Source of the DNA: Micromonospora sp. CB01531
GTDB taxonomy: Bacteria > Actinomycetota > Actinomycetes > Mycobacteriales > Micromonosporaceae
Length of the DNA stretch: 64,000 nucleotides
Assembly (NCBI RefSeq): GCF_001905095.1
Contig: NZ_LWLS01000061.1
Location: forward strand, 186,001-250,000
Direction: 5' to 3'
In this document: one piece after another, positions 8,459-16,520 of the stretch
How the letters are laid out: each line of letters starts with the position of its first letter
Numbering within the stretch: position 1 is the first letter of the stretch
Position numbers and translations under genes: made by a program
The notes under the pieces: generated by a model
What the model saw: only the letters and a program-made list of their open reading frames with translations
Told to the model about the DNA's origin: nothing
Database searches by the model: none

Positions 8459-9484
8459 TCACCCTAGTGGCGTGGCGGACGGAAGGTGCGCCGTGTAGGT
8501 GACCGCCCCGGCCGCGACCCGGCAGCCCGTCAGGTGGCCGCCGGCCACCCCCAGCTCCCGCAGGTACGCCAGCTCGCCCGCGTGCTCCGCGCCGGCCGGG
8601 AACTCGCACCGGTGGGTGGTGAACGAGCGCTCGCCCAGCGCCGCCCGGGCCACCCGTCCCTCGTCGAGCCGGCCGGTGAGCGCCCCGGCGTCCCCGGCCC
8701 GCAACGCTTCGGCGAGCTCGTCGAGGACGGCGCGGACCGCATCCAGCTCGGTCAGCACCCGCTCCCGGTTGCCGAGCAGCATGTTCGCGGTCCGCTCGGG
8801 CGGGCCGCCGGCCACCCGGGTGCCGTCGGAGAAGCTGCCCGCGGCGAGCGACAGCACCGCGTCACGCAGCACGGCCCGCTGCACCGCCCCGGCCAGCGCG
8901 CCGGCGAGCAGGTGCGGCACGTGGGAGGCGAGCGCCGCGGCGGTGTCGTGCTCCGGAGCGGACATCGGCACCACCCGGGCGTGGAAGACGTCGATGACCA
9001 GCGCGGCGAGCCGCCGGAACGCGTCCAGCCCGGTCGGCCCCGGGCAGAGCACCCAGGCGGCCCCGTCGAGCAGCGTCGGACTGGCGGCGGCGAGGCCGGC
9101 CCGGTCGGCGCCGGCCATCGGGTGGCCGGGCACGAACCGGTGCCCGAGCCCGTGCAGCATGGCGGCGGTGGCGACGTCCGACTTGGTGCTGCCCACGTCG
9201 GTGAGCACGCACCGGTCGTCGGTGGCGGCAGCCACCCGGGCCAGCGTCCGGGGCAGCGTGGGCAGCGGGCCACAGAGGAAGACGATGTCCCGGCCGGCGA
9301 CCGCCTCCTCCAGCGCGTCCGGGGCGAGGACGCCCTGCCGCTGGGTGTACCGCCGGGTCGCCGGGTCCGGGTCCCAGCCGGTCACGTCGAGCCCGGTGTC
9401 CCGGAGCCGGAGCAGCACCGAGCCACCGATCAGGCCGGTGCCGACCACCGCCGCCCGCGCCAATCCGCCGGTCCCGCCCGTCAT
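8459..9484 (-). CDS. tyrA: Prephenate dehydrogenase
   Basis: A 341-residue NAD(P)-dependent TyrA that oxidatively decarboxylates prephenate to 4-hydroxyphenylpyruvate in tyrosine synthesis. The N-terminal Rossmann motif VVGTGLIGGS is at residues ~13-22, followed by TDVGSTKS and FVPGHPMAGADRAG (the conserved GxHPxxG active-site His region), and the helical dimerisation domain with SHVPHLLAGAL. The last ~60 residues (GAEHAGELAYLRELGVAGG) look like a small appended regulatory segment. ATG 9484 follows GAGGTGGG at good spacing. A kinase gene follows 5 bp after the stop; an M48 protease is divergent upstream. Confidence 0.92.
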   Translation of the reverse strand: MTGGTGGLARAAVVGTGLIGGSVLLRLRDTGLDVTGWDPDPATRRYTQRQGVLAPDALEEAVAGRDIVFLCGPLPTLPRTLARVAAATDDRCVLTDVGSTKSDVATAAMLHGLGHRFVPGHPMAGADRAGLAAASPTLLDGAAWVLCPGPTGLDAFRRLAALVIDVFHARVVPMSAPEHDTAAALASHVPHLLAGALAGAVQRAVLRDAVLSLAAGSFSDGTRVAGGPPERTANMLLGNRERVLTELDAVRAVLDELAEALRAGDAGALTGRLDEGRVARAALGERSFTTHRCEFPAGAEHAGELAYLRELGVAGGHLTGCRVAAGAVTYTAHLPSATPLG

Positions 9485-9757
9485 CGGCCCACCTCGGCGT
9501 CCCGTCGTACGGGGGCCGGGTCGGCCCCGCTGGAAGTCCCGCCGAGGATAACGTCCGGGCCGCAGCCCCGACCCCCGGTCACGTGCGCTGCCAGCGGCGG
9601 CCACCTGCGCCGCCCTCCCCCGTGATCCTCGCCGCGGATCGTAGGGGCCGGTCGGATGGGGACGGAAGGGGGTTGTCCGAGCAGCGCTCACGTCGTACGG
9701 TCCCCGGCGACCCGCCCGGCATCGACGGCGGGCGCTTCTCACGGGGAAAGGAAACAC

Positions 9758-11599
9758 ATGTCCGCGACGTACCGGGCACTCGCCTCGGTGGTCATGTTGA
9801 TCGGTTTCTACGTCGTCGCGCTGCTGCAGCTCGCCGCGGTGGCCGCGCTCGGCGTGTGGTTGTTCCACCACACCACCGGCGTGCTGACCGTGAAGCTCCT
9901 GCTCCCGCTGCTGCTCGCCCTCGGTGCGGTGGCCGTCGGGTTGTGGAAGGCGATCAGTGTCAAGAGCGAGCCGGCGCCTGGCCTGATCCTGACCGAGCAG
10001 GGGGCGCCGCTGCTCTGGGCAACCGTACGGGAGCTGGCGCAGGCGGTCGGCACCCGGGCGCCGGACGAGATCCGCCTGGTGCCGAACGTGAACGCCGCGG
10101 TCACCGAGCAGAGCCGCCTGCTCGGTCTGCTCGGCGGCCGGCGCACCCTCTACGTCGGCCTGCCGCTGCTCCAGGGGATGCGGGTCGACCAGCTCCGGGC
10201 GGTGCTCGCGCACGAGCTCGGCCACTACTCGGGCAGCCACACCCGTCTGGGTGGGGTCGCCTACCGGGGCCGACTGGCCATCGAGGAGACGATCGAGCGG
10301 ATCAGGCCGCGCAACCCGATCGGGTGGGTCTTCAAGGGGTACTCGAAGCTCTACCTGCTGGTCGACCGGGCCAACGTACGGCGACAGGAGCTGGAGGCGG
10401 ACCAGGCGGCCGTACGCCTCGCCGGCCACGAGGCGATGACCTCCGCGCTGCGTACGCTGCCCGCGATCGGCGCGGCCTGGAACTTCTACGAGAGCCGGTA
10501 CATCGAGCCGGGCTGGGCGGCCGGGCTGGCGCCGGACGACTTCTTCGGCGGTTTCGGCCACCTGCTCCAGGCGCGCCGCGACGAGATCGACGAGGTGCGG
10601 GAGAACGCCCCGGACCGGGAGCCGTCCCGCTGGGACACCCACCCGCCGGTCGGGGTCCGGGTGGCCGCGATCGCCCAGATGCCACCGGTGCCGGTGGCGC
10701 CGGACGACCGGCCCGCGTGGATCATGCTGGCCGACGTGGCCGCCGCCGGCCGCGCCCTGCAGGGCGCCGTCGTCGCGTACGGATCCCGGCGGCTGCTGCC
10801 CTGGGCCGAGTTCACCGCTGAGTCGGTGGCCACCTCGGTGCAGGAGCAGGCGGACCACCTCTACCGGGCGGCCGGCCGGTTCACCGGCACGCCGTCGCCG
10901 GGCCTGCCGACCATCCTGGAGCTGGTCCGCGACCGCCGGCTCGGCGAGTTCGCCGAGCAGTTCTTCCCCGATGCCACCCGCAAGGAGGCCGCGGCGGCCT
11001 TCGCCGGGCCGATGGAGACGCTGCTCGACAACGCGGCGGTGCGCTCCGGGCAGGCGTACTGGCAGCTCTCCTGGTCCGGTCCGGCCCGGCTGGTCGGCCG
11101 CTCCGGCGAGCCCTGGGACCTGGCCGAGATCGCGAAGCTGGCGGTCTCCCCGGAGACCCTGGACGAGGCGCTGGCGCGCCTGGCCGAACGCGGTGTCGAC
11201 GTACGGCAGTCGACGGTGGTGCAGGCCCGCGCCTCCGCGCGCAACGCCGATCTGATCGGCGCCCTCGCCAACATCAAGATCGACGGCCGGGAGCACGACG
11301 TGTTCGTGCTCGACAACGGGCTGGTCCTGGTTCCCGACCCGGGGAAGTCCCACGAGGGTGAGAAGCGGCTCAAGCAGGTGCTCGGCGCGACGCCGATCGC
11401 CGAGCTGGCCGCCCGCAACCCCTACCTGCCGTACGAGGAGATCCGCTCGGTCGAGGTGACCAAGCAGGTGCCGCTGAAGGCGACGCTGACCCTGCACGAC
11501 GGCCGGACGGTGCAGGTGCAGGAGCTGATGGCCAGCGAACTGCTGGAGAAGCACAGCCGGGACACCCTGCTGCGGGTGTTCGCGCAGATCAACGACTGA
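9758..11599 (+). CDS. Membrane M48-family zinc metalloprotease with C-terminal extension
   Basis: A 613-residue protein with two N-terminal membrane helices (residues ~8-35 and ~38-60), then an M48 (HtpX/Ste24-like) protease domain with HELGH in VLAHELGHYSGSHT and the third ligand Glu in RRQELEADQAAVRLAG. This fits a membrane-bound zinc protease facing the cytoplasm. After the protease core (~360) comes a further ~250 residues, including a segment rich in beta strands (HDVFVLDNGLVLVPDP, VTKQVPLKATLTLHDGR) that I do not recognise; it is much longer than HtpX (about 290). ATG 9758 follows GGGGAAAGGAAA. Upstream 273 bp hold the promoter region shared with divergent tyrA. Confidence 0.88.
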   Translation: MSATYRALASVVMLIGFYVVALLQLAAVAALGVWLFHHTTGVLTVKLLLPLLLALGAVAVGLWKAISVKSEPAPGLILTEQGAPLLWATVRELAQAVGTRAPDEIRLVPNVNAAVTEQSRLLGLLGGRRTLYVGLPLLQGMRVDQLRAVLAHELGHYSGSHTRLGGVAYRGRLAIEETIERIRPRNPIGWVFKGYSKLYLLVDRANVRRQELEADQAAVRLAGHEAMTSALRTLPAIGAAWNFYESRYIEPGWAAGLAPDDFFGGFGHLLQARRDEIDEVRENAPDREPSRWDTHPPVGVRVAAIAQMPPVPVAPDDRPAWIMLADVAAAGRALQGAVVAYGSRRLLPWAEFTAESVATSVQEQADHLYRAAGRFTGTPSPGLPTILELVRDRRLGEFAEQFFPDATRKEAAAAFAGPMETLLDNAAVRSGQAYWQLSWSGPARLVGRSGEPWDLAEIAKLAVSPETLDEALARLAERGVDVRQSTVVQARASARNADLIGALANIKIDGREHDVFVLDNGLVLVPDPGKSHEGEKRLKQVLGATPIAELAARNPYLPYEEIRSVEVTKQVPLKATLTLHDGRTVQVQELMASELLEKHSRDTLLRVFAQIND

Positions 11600-11605
11600 C
11601 GCGAC

Positions 11606-11637
11606 GCGGCGGCCGGCCCGCAGGTGCCGGCCGCCGC
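11606..11637. terminator. Hairpin after the M48 protease gene
   Basis: A perfect 12-bp GC stem (GCGGCGGCCGGC) with an 8-nt loop starts 6 bp after the M48 gene stop, between convergent genes. The rest of the gap to the dapC stop is GC-rich with further weak dyads. Confidence 0.6.
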
Positions 11638-11722
11638 CCGGATCCCACCTGGCCGGTCGGCACGCGAGGGCGGCCGGCCGCTGTGCGGGCAGGCCCGCGG
11701 GCCGGCCGTCGCCCGGCGAGGG

Positions 11723-12832
11723 TCAGGGTTGGGCGAGCCGGCCGGCGACCGCCGCGATGTGCTCGTCGGACTCGGTCAGCGCCGCCCGGACGTGCCGGGC
11801 ACCGGCCGGGCCGTAGAAGATCCCGGCGGCGACCAGGATGCCCCGCCGGGCCAACCAGTCGACGGTGTCCCAGCAGTCCTCGTCCCGGGTCATCCACAGG
11901 TAGAGCCCGGCCTCCGAGTGCTCGACCGTGAAGCCGGCGCCGGTGAATGCCGCGTACAGCCGCTCGCGCCGGGCGCGGTAGCGCTCCCGCTGCGCGTCGG
12001 CGTGCGCCTGGTCGCCCAGCGCGGCCACCATCGCCGCCTGCACCGGGGCCGGCACGATCATTCCGGCGTGCTTACGGATCTTGAGCAGTTCGGCCACCAG
12101 CGCCGGGTCACCGGCGACGAACCCGGCGCGGTAGCCGGCGAGGTTGGAGCGCTTGGAGAGCGAGTGCACCGCCAGCACGCCCTCGTACGACCCGCCGCAG
12201 ACCTCGGGCGAGAGGATCGAGACGGGCTCGGCGTCCCAGCCGAGCGGCAGGTAGCACTCGTCACTGGCGACCACCGCGCCGCGCTCGCGGGCCCAGTCGA
12301 CCACCTTGCGCAGGTGGGTGGCGGGCAGCACCCGCCCGGTCGGGTTGCCGGGCGAGTTGACCCAGACCAGCCGTACCCGAGGGGTGGGACCGACCGCGGT
12401 CAGCGAGTCGGTGCGCATCGTGGTGGCACCGGCCAGCCGAGCCCCGTCCTCGTAGGTCGGGTAGGCGACTGACGGCACCACCACCACGTCACCCGGACCG
12501 ACGCCGAGCAGCGTGGGCAGCCAGGCGACCAGTTCCTTGGAACCGATCGTCGGCAGCACGCCGAGCCCGTCGACGCCCGCGCCGCAGGCCCGGGCCACCC
12601 AGGCCGCGATGGCGTCCCGCAGCGCGGGGGTGCCCGCGGTGAGCGGGTAGCCCGGGGCGTCCGACGCGTCGGCCAGCGCCTGCCGGATCAGCGGCGGCAC
12701 CGGGTCGACGGGCGTGCCCATCGAGAGGTTGATGAGACCGTCCGGGTGCGCCGCAGCCGTCGCGGCCGCGGCGTCCAGGGTGTCCCAGGTGAAGTCGGGC
12801 AGCCGCGACGAGACCGGCGCGGGCCGGTTCAG
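11723..12832 (-). CDS. dapC: Succinyldiaminopimelate transaminase
   Basis: A 369-residue fold-type I PLP aminotransferase. The PLP lysine is in SLSKRSNLAGYRAGF, the Asp in VVASDECYLPLG, and the opening SSRLPDFTWDTLDAA with LINLSMGTPVDPVPPLIRQA is characteristic of actinobacterial DapC, which converts succinyl-amino-ketopimelate to succinyl-diaminopimelate with glutamate, the step between DapD and DapE (both in this window). No ATG, GTG or TTG exists in frame between the ferredoxin stop region and the conserved start; the only suitable codon is CTG 12832, which overlaps the ferredoxin TGA (CTGA) and has GAGAGGG upstream. A CTG start is therefore inferred. Translation is coupled to the ferredoxin, as in the fdxC-dapC pair of mycobacteria. 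Confidence 0.9.
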   Translation of the reverse strand: MNRPAPVSSRLPDFTWDTLDAAAATAAAHPDGLINLSMGTPVDPVPPLIRQALADASDAPGYPLTAGTPALRDAIAAWVARACGAGVDGLGVLPTIGSKELVAWLPTLLGVGPGDVVVVPSVAYPTYEDGARLAGATTMRTDSLTAVGPTPRVRLVWVNSPGNPTGRVLPATHLRKVVDWARERGAVVASDECYLPLGWDAEPVSILSPEVCGGSYEGVLAVHSLSKRSNLAGYRAGFVAGDPALVAELLKIRKHAGMIVPAPVQAAMVAALGDQAHADAQRERYRARRERLYAAFTGAGFTVEHSEAGLYLWMTRDEDCWDTVDWLARRGILVAAGIFYGPAGARHVRAALTESDEHIAAVAGRLAQP

Positions 12833-13155
12833 TGGCCCTCTCCGCGCGGCGGCTGGGCGGCCACGAACGTCGCGTCCTTCTCGACCTTGCCGATCTTGGA
12901 GGCACCGCCGGGCGAGCCCAGGTCCTCGAAGAACTCGTAGTTCGCCCCGGTGTAGTCCTTCCACTGCTCCGGGACGTCGTCCTCGTAGAAGATCGCTTCG
13001 ACCGGGCAGACCGGCTCACAGGCACCGCAGTCGACGCACTCGTCGGGGTGGATGTAGAGCATCCGGTTGCCCTCGTAGATGCAGTCGACCGGGCACTCCT
13101 CGATGCATGCCTTGTCGAGCACATCCACGCACGGCTCGGCGATGATGTAGGTCAC
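12829..13155 (-). CDS. fdxA: 7Fe ferredoxin
   Basis: A 108-residue FdxA/FdxC-type ferredoxin. Two cluster motifs are seen: CVDVLDKACIEECPVDC, the modified 3Fe-4S region, and CVDCGACEPVCPVEAI, the 4Fe-4S region. The C-terminal extension (EQWKDYTGANYEFFEDLG) is typical of this group. GTG 13155 follows GGAGGAG. It is a soluble electron carrier; the conserved link with dapC is known from other actinobacteria but its meaning is unclear. Its stop overlaps the dapC start. Confidence 0.93.
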   Translation of the reverse strand: MTYIIAEPCVDVLDKACIEECPVDCIYEGNRMLYIHPDECVDCGACEPVCPVEAIFYEDDVPEQWKDYTGANYEFFEDLGSPGGASKIGKVEKDATFVAAQPPRGEGH

Positions 13156-13234
13156 CGGTCTTCTCCTCCGCAAGACTCATCGCGATCACCCGCGACGGTA
13201 AGAGCCTAGTATCTCGCCGGGGAGGGGGTCGATC

Positions 13235-14230
13235 GTGCTCCGACAGCAGGACGTAGGACACCGGATCGTGGTCCGCCGGATTGTGGGGATTCGCGAGGGC
13301 AGACCGCTCTTCTCCGACGCGCTCGGTGACCTGGTCGAGCTGAGCGAGACCCACATCACGCTGGCCACCGACCATGGGCGGTTACGGGTCCCCGTCGGCG
13401 AGGTGCACCGAGCCAAGCGGGTCCCGGCGGCCCGCCGGCCCACCGCCACCGCGGTGGCCGCCCTGGAGCTGGCCGCCGACGAGGCCTGGCCCGCCCCGGT
13501 ACGCGGCCGGCTCGGCGACTGGCTGCTGCGCAGCGCCGCGGGCTGGACCGGCCGGGCCAACTCGGCACTGCCGGTCGGCGACCCGGACCGCCCGCTGCCC
13601 GCCGCGCTGGACGCCGTGCAGCGCTGGTACGCCGATCACGGCCAGCCGGCCCTGGTGAACACCCCCATGCCGCTGGCCGCGCCGGTCGGCGCGGAGCTGG
13701 ACGCCCGGGGCTGGGCCGCCCGGCCACCGGTGCTGGTGCAGACGGCCGCGCTCGCCGCGCTGGCCGCGCCGCCGCCCGGGCGGGCGGGCGCCGACCTGGC
13801 CCCGGGGTCGCGGCCCGGGCGGGGCGAGCCGCCGGTCGAGCTCACCCCGGCCCCCTCCGACGATTGGCTGGCGATCGCCGCGGGCCGCAAGGGCGGCCTG
13901 CCAGACGCCGCCCGGCACGTGCTCACCGCCGTGGACCGGATCCGCTTCGCCCACCTGTACGCCGACGGCCGGCTGCTCGCCGCCGGCCGGGGCACAGTGA
14001 CCGGCGGCGGCCGCTGGCTGGGGCTGACGTCGATCGAGGTGCTGCCCGAGGCGCGCCGGCAGGGGCTGGCCGGCCGGGTGATCCGGTCCCTGGTCCACTG
14101 GGGCCTGGCGGAGGGCGCCACGCACGCGTTCCTCCAGGTGGAGCAGCGCAACACCCCGGCCGTGAACCTCTACCGGGGGCTCGGCTTCACGACCCACCAC
14201 ACCTATCTGACCCGGGTCGCCCCGGCCTGA
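13235..14230 (+). CDS. GNAT N-acetyltransferase with N-terminal SH3-like domain
   Basis: A 331-residue protein. The C-terminal ~150 residues are a GNAT domain: LTSIEVLPEARRQGLAGRVI contains the acetyl-CoA-binding R/QxxGxG/A loop, followed by FLQVEQRNTPAVNLYRGLGF, the conserved strand-helix end. The first ~65 residues (HRIVVRRIVGIREG, LFSDALGDLVELSE, RLRVPVGEVHRAKRVP) resemble the small SH3-like barrel found in front of GNAT domains of the Rv0428c type. GTG 13235 follows GGAGGGGG. The acceptor is unknown. It is divergent from the ferredoxin-dapC pair. Confidence 0.85.
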   Translation: MLRQQDVGHRIVVRRIVGIREGRPLFSDALGDLVELSETHITLATDHGRLRVPVGEVHRAKRVPAARRPTATAVAALELAADEAWPAPVRGRLGDWLLRSAAGWTGRANSALPVGDPDRPLPAALDAVQRWYADHGQPALVNTPMPLAAPVGAELDARGWAARPPVLVQTAALAALAAPPPGRAGADLAPGSRPGRGEPPVELTPAPSDDWLAIAAGRKGGLPDAARHVLTAVDRIRFAHLYADGRLLAAGRGTVTGGGRWLGLTSIEVLPEARRQGLAGRVIRSLVHWGLAEGATHAFLQVEQRNTPAVNLYRGLGFTTHHTYLTRVAPA

Positions 14231-14257
14231 CCGGGGCGGGGCGGGGCGACGCCAGGA

Positions 14258-14722
14258 TCAGCGACGGACCACCTTGCGCGGCTTGGCCGCCTTCAGCTCG
14301 GCGAACCGCTTGAGCTGCTGCGAGCGGTAGTCCCGGCCGAGCGCGGTGAGGCTCAGGTAGCCCACCAGCACGCCGGCCGCGGTGGCCGCCAGGTAGAGCC
14401 AGATCTGGGCGAAGAACAGCCCGGCACCGCCGCCGAACGGGTTCTCGCCGACCAGCAGCGGACCGACGAACACGGTCAGCGCCAGCGCCACGGCGACCGC
14501 GGCGGCCAGATCACCGGCCAGGCGGCCCAGCGGCCGGTCGGCGCCCCAGCGGAAGGCCAGCACGGCGAGGATCAGCCCGATCACCAGGAACATCGCCAGG
14601 GAGACGCGGTCACTGGCGGTGTCGTTGTCCGGAAAAGCGAACTTGATCAGCAGCCGGGCCACCACGTTGACCACGAACAGCGCCGCCGCCAGCACGCCGA
14701 CCGCGCGCCACCGCTCCCTCAT
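14258..14722 (-). CDS. Four-helix membrane protein, unknown
   Basis: A 154-residue integral membrane protein with four predicted helices at about residues 7-30, 43-64, 70-95 and 103-130, and a basic C-terminal tail (SQQLKRFAELKAAKPRKVVRR) expected in the cytoplasm. ATG 14722 follows GGGAGGCG. No enzyme motif is visible and I do not recognise the family. A 294-bp gap upstream separates it from the next membrane gene, so it likely has its own promoter; an AT-rich patch near 14770-14785 is a candidate. Confidence 0.75.
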   Translation of the reverse strand: MRERWRAVGVLAAALFVVNVVARLLIKFAFPDNDTASDRVSLAMFLVIGLILAVLAFRWGADRPLGRLAGDLAAAVAVALALTVFVGPLLVGENPFGGGAGLFFAQIWLYLAATAAGVLVGYLSLTALGRDYRSQQLKRFAELKAAKPRKVVRR

Positions 14723-15016
14723 CGCACGCCTCCCGCCATAGCGCCCGCCCCCACGGCGGACTCCTTGGCAGGAATATCTACCACCGCGACCCCTGCGGCG
14801 TCTGCACCGTGGCACCGAGACGGGGCGCAACCGGTCCTCGGGCCGGGTCCGAGTCGGGGCGCAGGCCCGTCGTGCCGGCCGGTTCGGCCGCAACGGTCAC
14901 CATGTTCGACCACGCAGCGCGACCAGGGGTTGATCCCTCAGCGTGCGCGCCCGCAGCGCCGCCGGTGGGACCCTCTCGGCGCTTTGCTCTGCAGCCACGG
15001 ACGCAGCGTGCCAGCC

Positions 15017-15514
15017 TCAGTGGGCGGCGTTCGGCGGCACCACGAGCTGCCGGAAGCCCAGCACCGCGAAGGTGATCGCGCCGGCCACCACCAGCCCCAG
15101 GCCGAGCACGTTGTCCCCGCTCAGCGCGAGGTCACCCTCGGCTGTCCGGATCCCGCCCGCGACGATCACCAGGAACCAGGGCAGGGCGGGCAGCGCCGCC
15201 GCCCAGCGCATACCGACCGCGACGTGGGCGAACCAGCCCACCAGGATCGTCAGCATCACCACCGCGGCGATCCCGCCCACCGCGAGGGAGGTGCCGACCA
15301 CCGCCTTGACCGCGCCGCCGGGCCGACCCTTGACCACCTCCCAGGCCCAGGTGGCGAAGAGCAGGTCCAGCACCGCGGCCAGCACGCCCGCCCAGACCGC
15401 CACCACCCCGCCGGCAACCCGCAGGGCGAGGTCCAGCACCCGCGCCGGCCGCGCGGGCGGCGGAGCGGGCTGCTGCTCGGGGGCGACCGACATCGGTACG
15501 GCCGGCACCGTCAC
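15017..15514 (-). CDS. Small membrane protein coupled to mshB
   Basis: A 165-residue membrane protein: a short Pro-rich cytoplasmic start ([14 protein letters not shown]) and four hydrophobic helices at about 28-50, 66-92, 103-120 and 130-158. Its GTG start overlaps the mshB stop by four bases (GTGA), so it is translated with mshB. An adjacent small membrane protein after mshB is also seen in M. tuberculosis (Rv1171 after Rv1170), which suggests a conserved partnership, but no function can be assigned. The downstream 294 bp (14723-15016) show no gene on either strand. Confidence 0.8.
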   Translation of the reverse strand: MTVPAVPMSVAPEQQPAPPPARPARVLDLALRVAGGVVAVWAGVLAAVLDLLFATWAWEVVKGRPGGAVKAVVGTSLAVGGIAAVVMLTILVGWFAHVAVGMRWAAALPALPWFLVIVAGGIRTAEGDLALSGDNVLGLGLVVAGAITFAVLGFRQLVVPPNAAH

Positions 15515-16425
15515 CGGAGACCGGCCGCCGCGACCGGGGACCGGTCCGGCCCGTCCAGTGGCAGCCCGGCGAAGAGGTCGTCCTCCCAGCCGTACGGGCC
15601 GCCGCCCGGGCCCTTCTCGCCGACCGCGAGGGTGAAATATTCCACGCCCATGAACTCGGCGCCGAAGTTGCCGGCGATCGAGTAGAGCCAGGAGGTGGCC
15701 GGGATCTGGGTGGCATGGGCCCGCATCGCCGCCTCCTTGGCGACGTGCCGCTCAGTGGCGTCGATCCGCGCGGCGATCTCCGGGTCCGGCGTGCCGAACG
15801 GCAGGTCGTCGACGCCGTCGATGCCGGCGAACGGGTTGTCCGAGGTCTCGGTGAACGCGTCCAGGCCGGCCTCCAGCACGCTGCGCGGCATCGCCGTCCA
15901 GTAGACCTTCGCCGGGGCGATCCCCTCGGCGACGGCCAGCTCGTGGGCGCGCATAGCCACGCGGTGGGCCTGGATGTGGTCGGGGTGGCCGTAGAAGCCG
16001 TTCGGGTCGTACGTGATCATGACCTGCGGCCGGATCTCCCGCATGATCTCCAGCAGGTGGCCGGCGGCCTCGTCGACGTCGGCCCCCCAGAAGGCCCTTG
16101 GGTGCTCGTTGGTGGGCAGGCCCATCATGCCGGAGTCGCGGTAGCGGCCCGCACCGCCGAGGAAGCGGTGGTCGGTGACGCCAAGCGCGGCGCAGGCGGC
16201 GGCCAGCTCGCCGATCCGGTACCCGCCGAGCTGATCGGCCGCGGCCGCGGCGAGCTGGGCCAGCTCCGGTACGTGGATCTCGCCCTCCTCCCCCAGGGTG
16301 CAGGTGACCAGGGTGACGTGGGCGCCGGTGGCGGCGTAGTGCGCCATCGTCGAGCCGGTGCCGATCGACTCGTCGTCGGGGTGCGCGTGGACCAGCAGGA
16401 GGCGTCGATCGGGCAGCTTCGTCAC
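15511..16425 (-). CDS. mshB: N-acetyl-1-D-myo-inositol-2-amino-2-deoxy-alpha-D-glucopyranoside deacetylase
   Basis: MshB deacetylates GlcNAc-inositol in mycothiol synthesis, the actinobacterial low-molecular-weight thiol. The product (304 residues, family ~300) shows the zinc motif HAHPDDES near the N-terminus, the third ligand region [12 protein letters not shown], and [21 protein letters not shown] typical of MshB rather than the related Mca. Two GTG starts are possible; 16425 is preferred because a TAGAGT hexamer (16433-16438) sits exactly 7 nt before it, the leaderless spacing used elsewhere here; 16434 would add three residues. A small membrane protein overlaps its end. Confidence 0.93.
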   Translation of the reverse strand: MTKLPDRRLLLVHAHPDDESIGTGSTMAHYAATGAHVTLVTCTLGEEGEIHVPELAQLAAAAADQLGGYRIGELAAACAALGVTDHRFLGGAGRYRDSGMMGLPTNEHPRAFWGADVDEAAGHLLEIMREIRPQVMITYDPNGFYGHPDHIQAHRVAMRAHELAVAEGIAPAKVYWTAMPRSVLEAGLDAFTETSDNPFAGIDGVDDLPFGTPDPEIAARIDATERHVAKEAAMRAHATQIPATSWLYSIAGNFGAEFMGVEYFTLAVGEKGPGGGPYGWEDDLFAGLPLDGPDRSPVAAAGLR

Positions 16426-16520
16426 GACCGTCACTCTAACCGGCGGTCCTCTTCCCCCGACGCTCACGCGTCCGCGCAGGTCGGCCACATCACGCACGAC
16501 ACGCCTCTACGATCCGAGGC

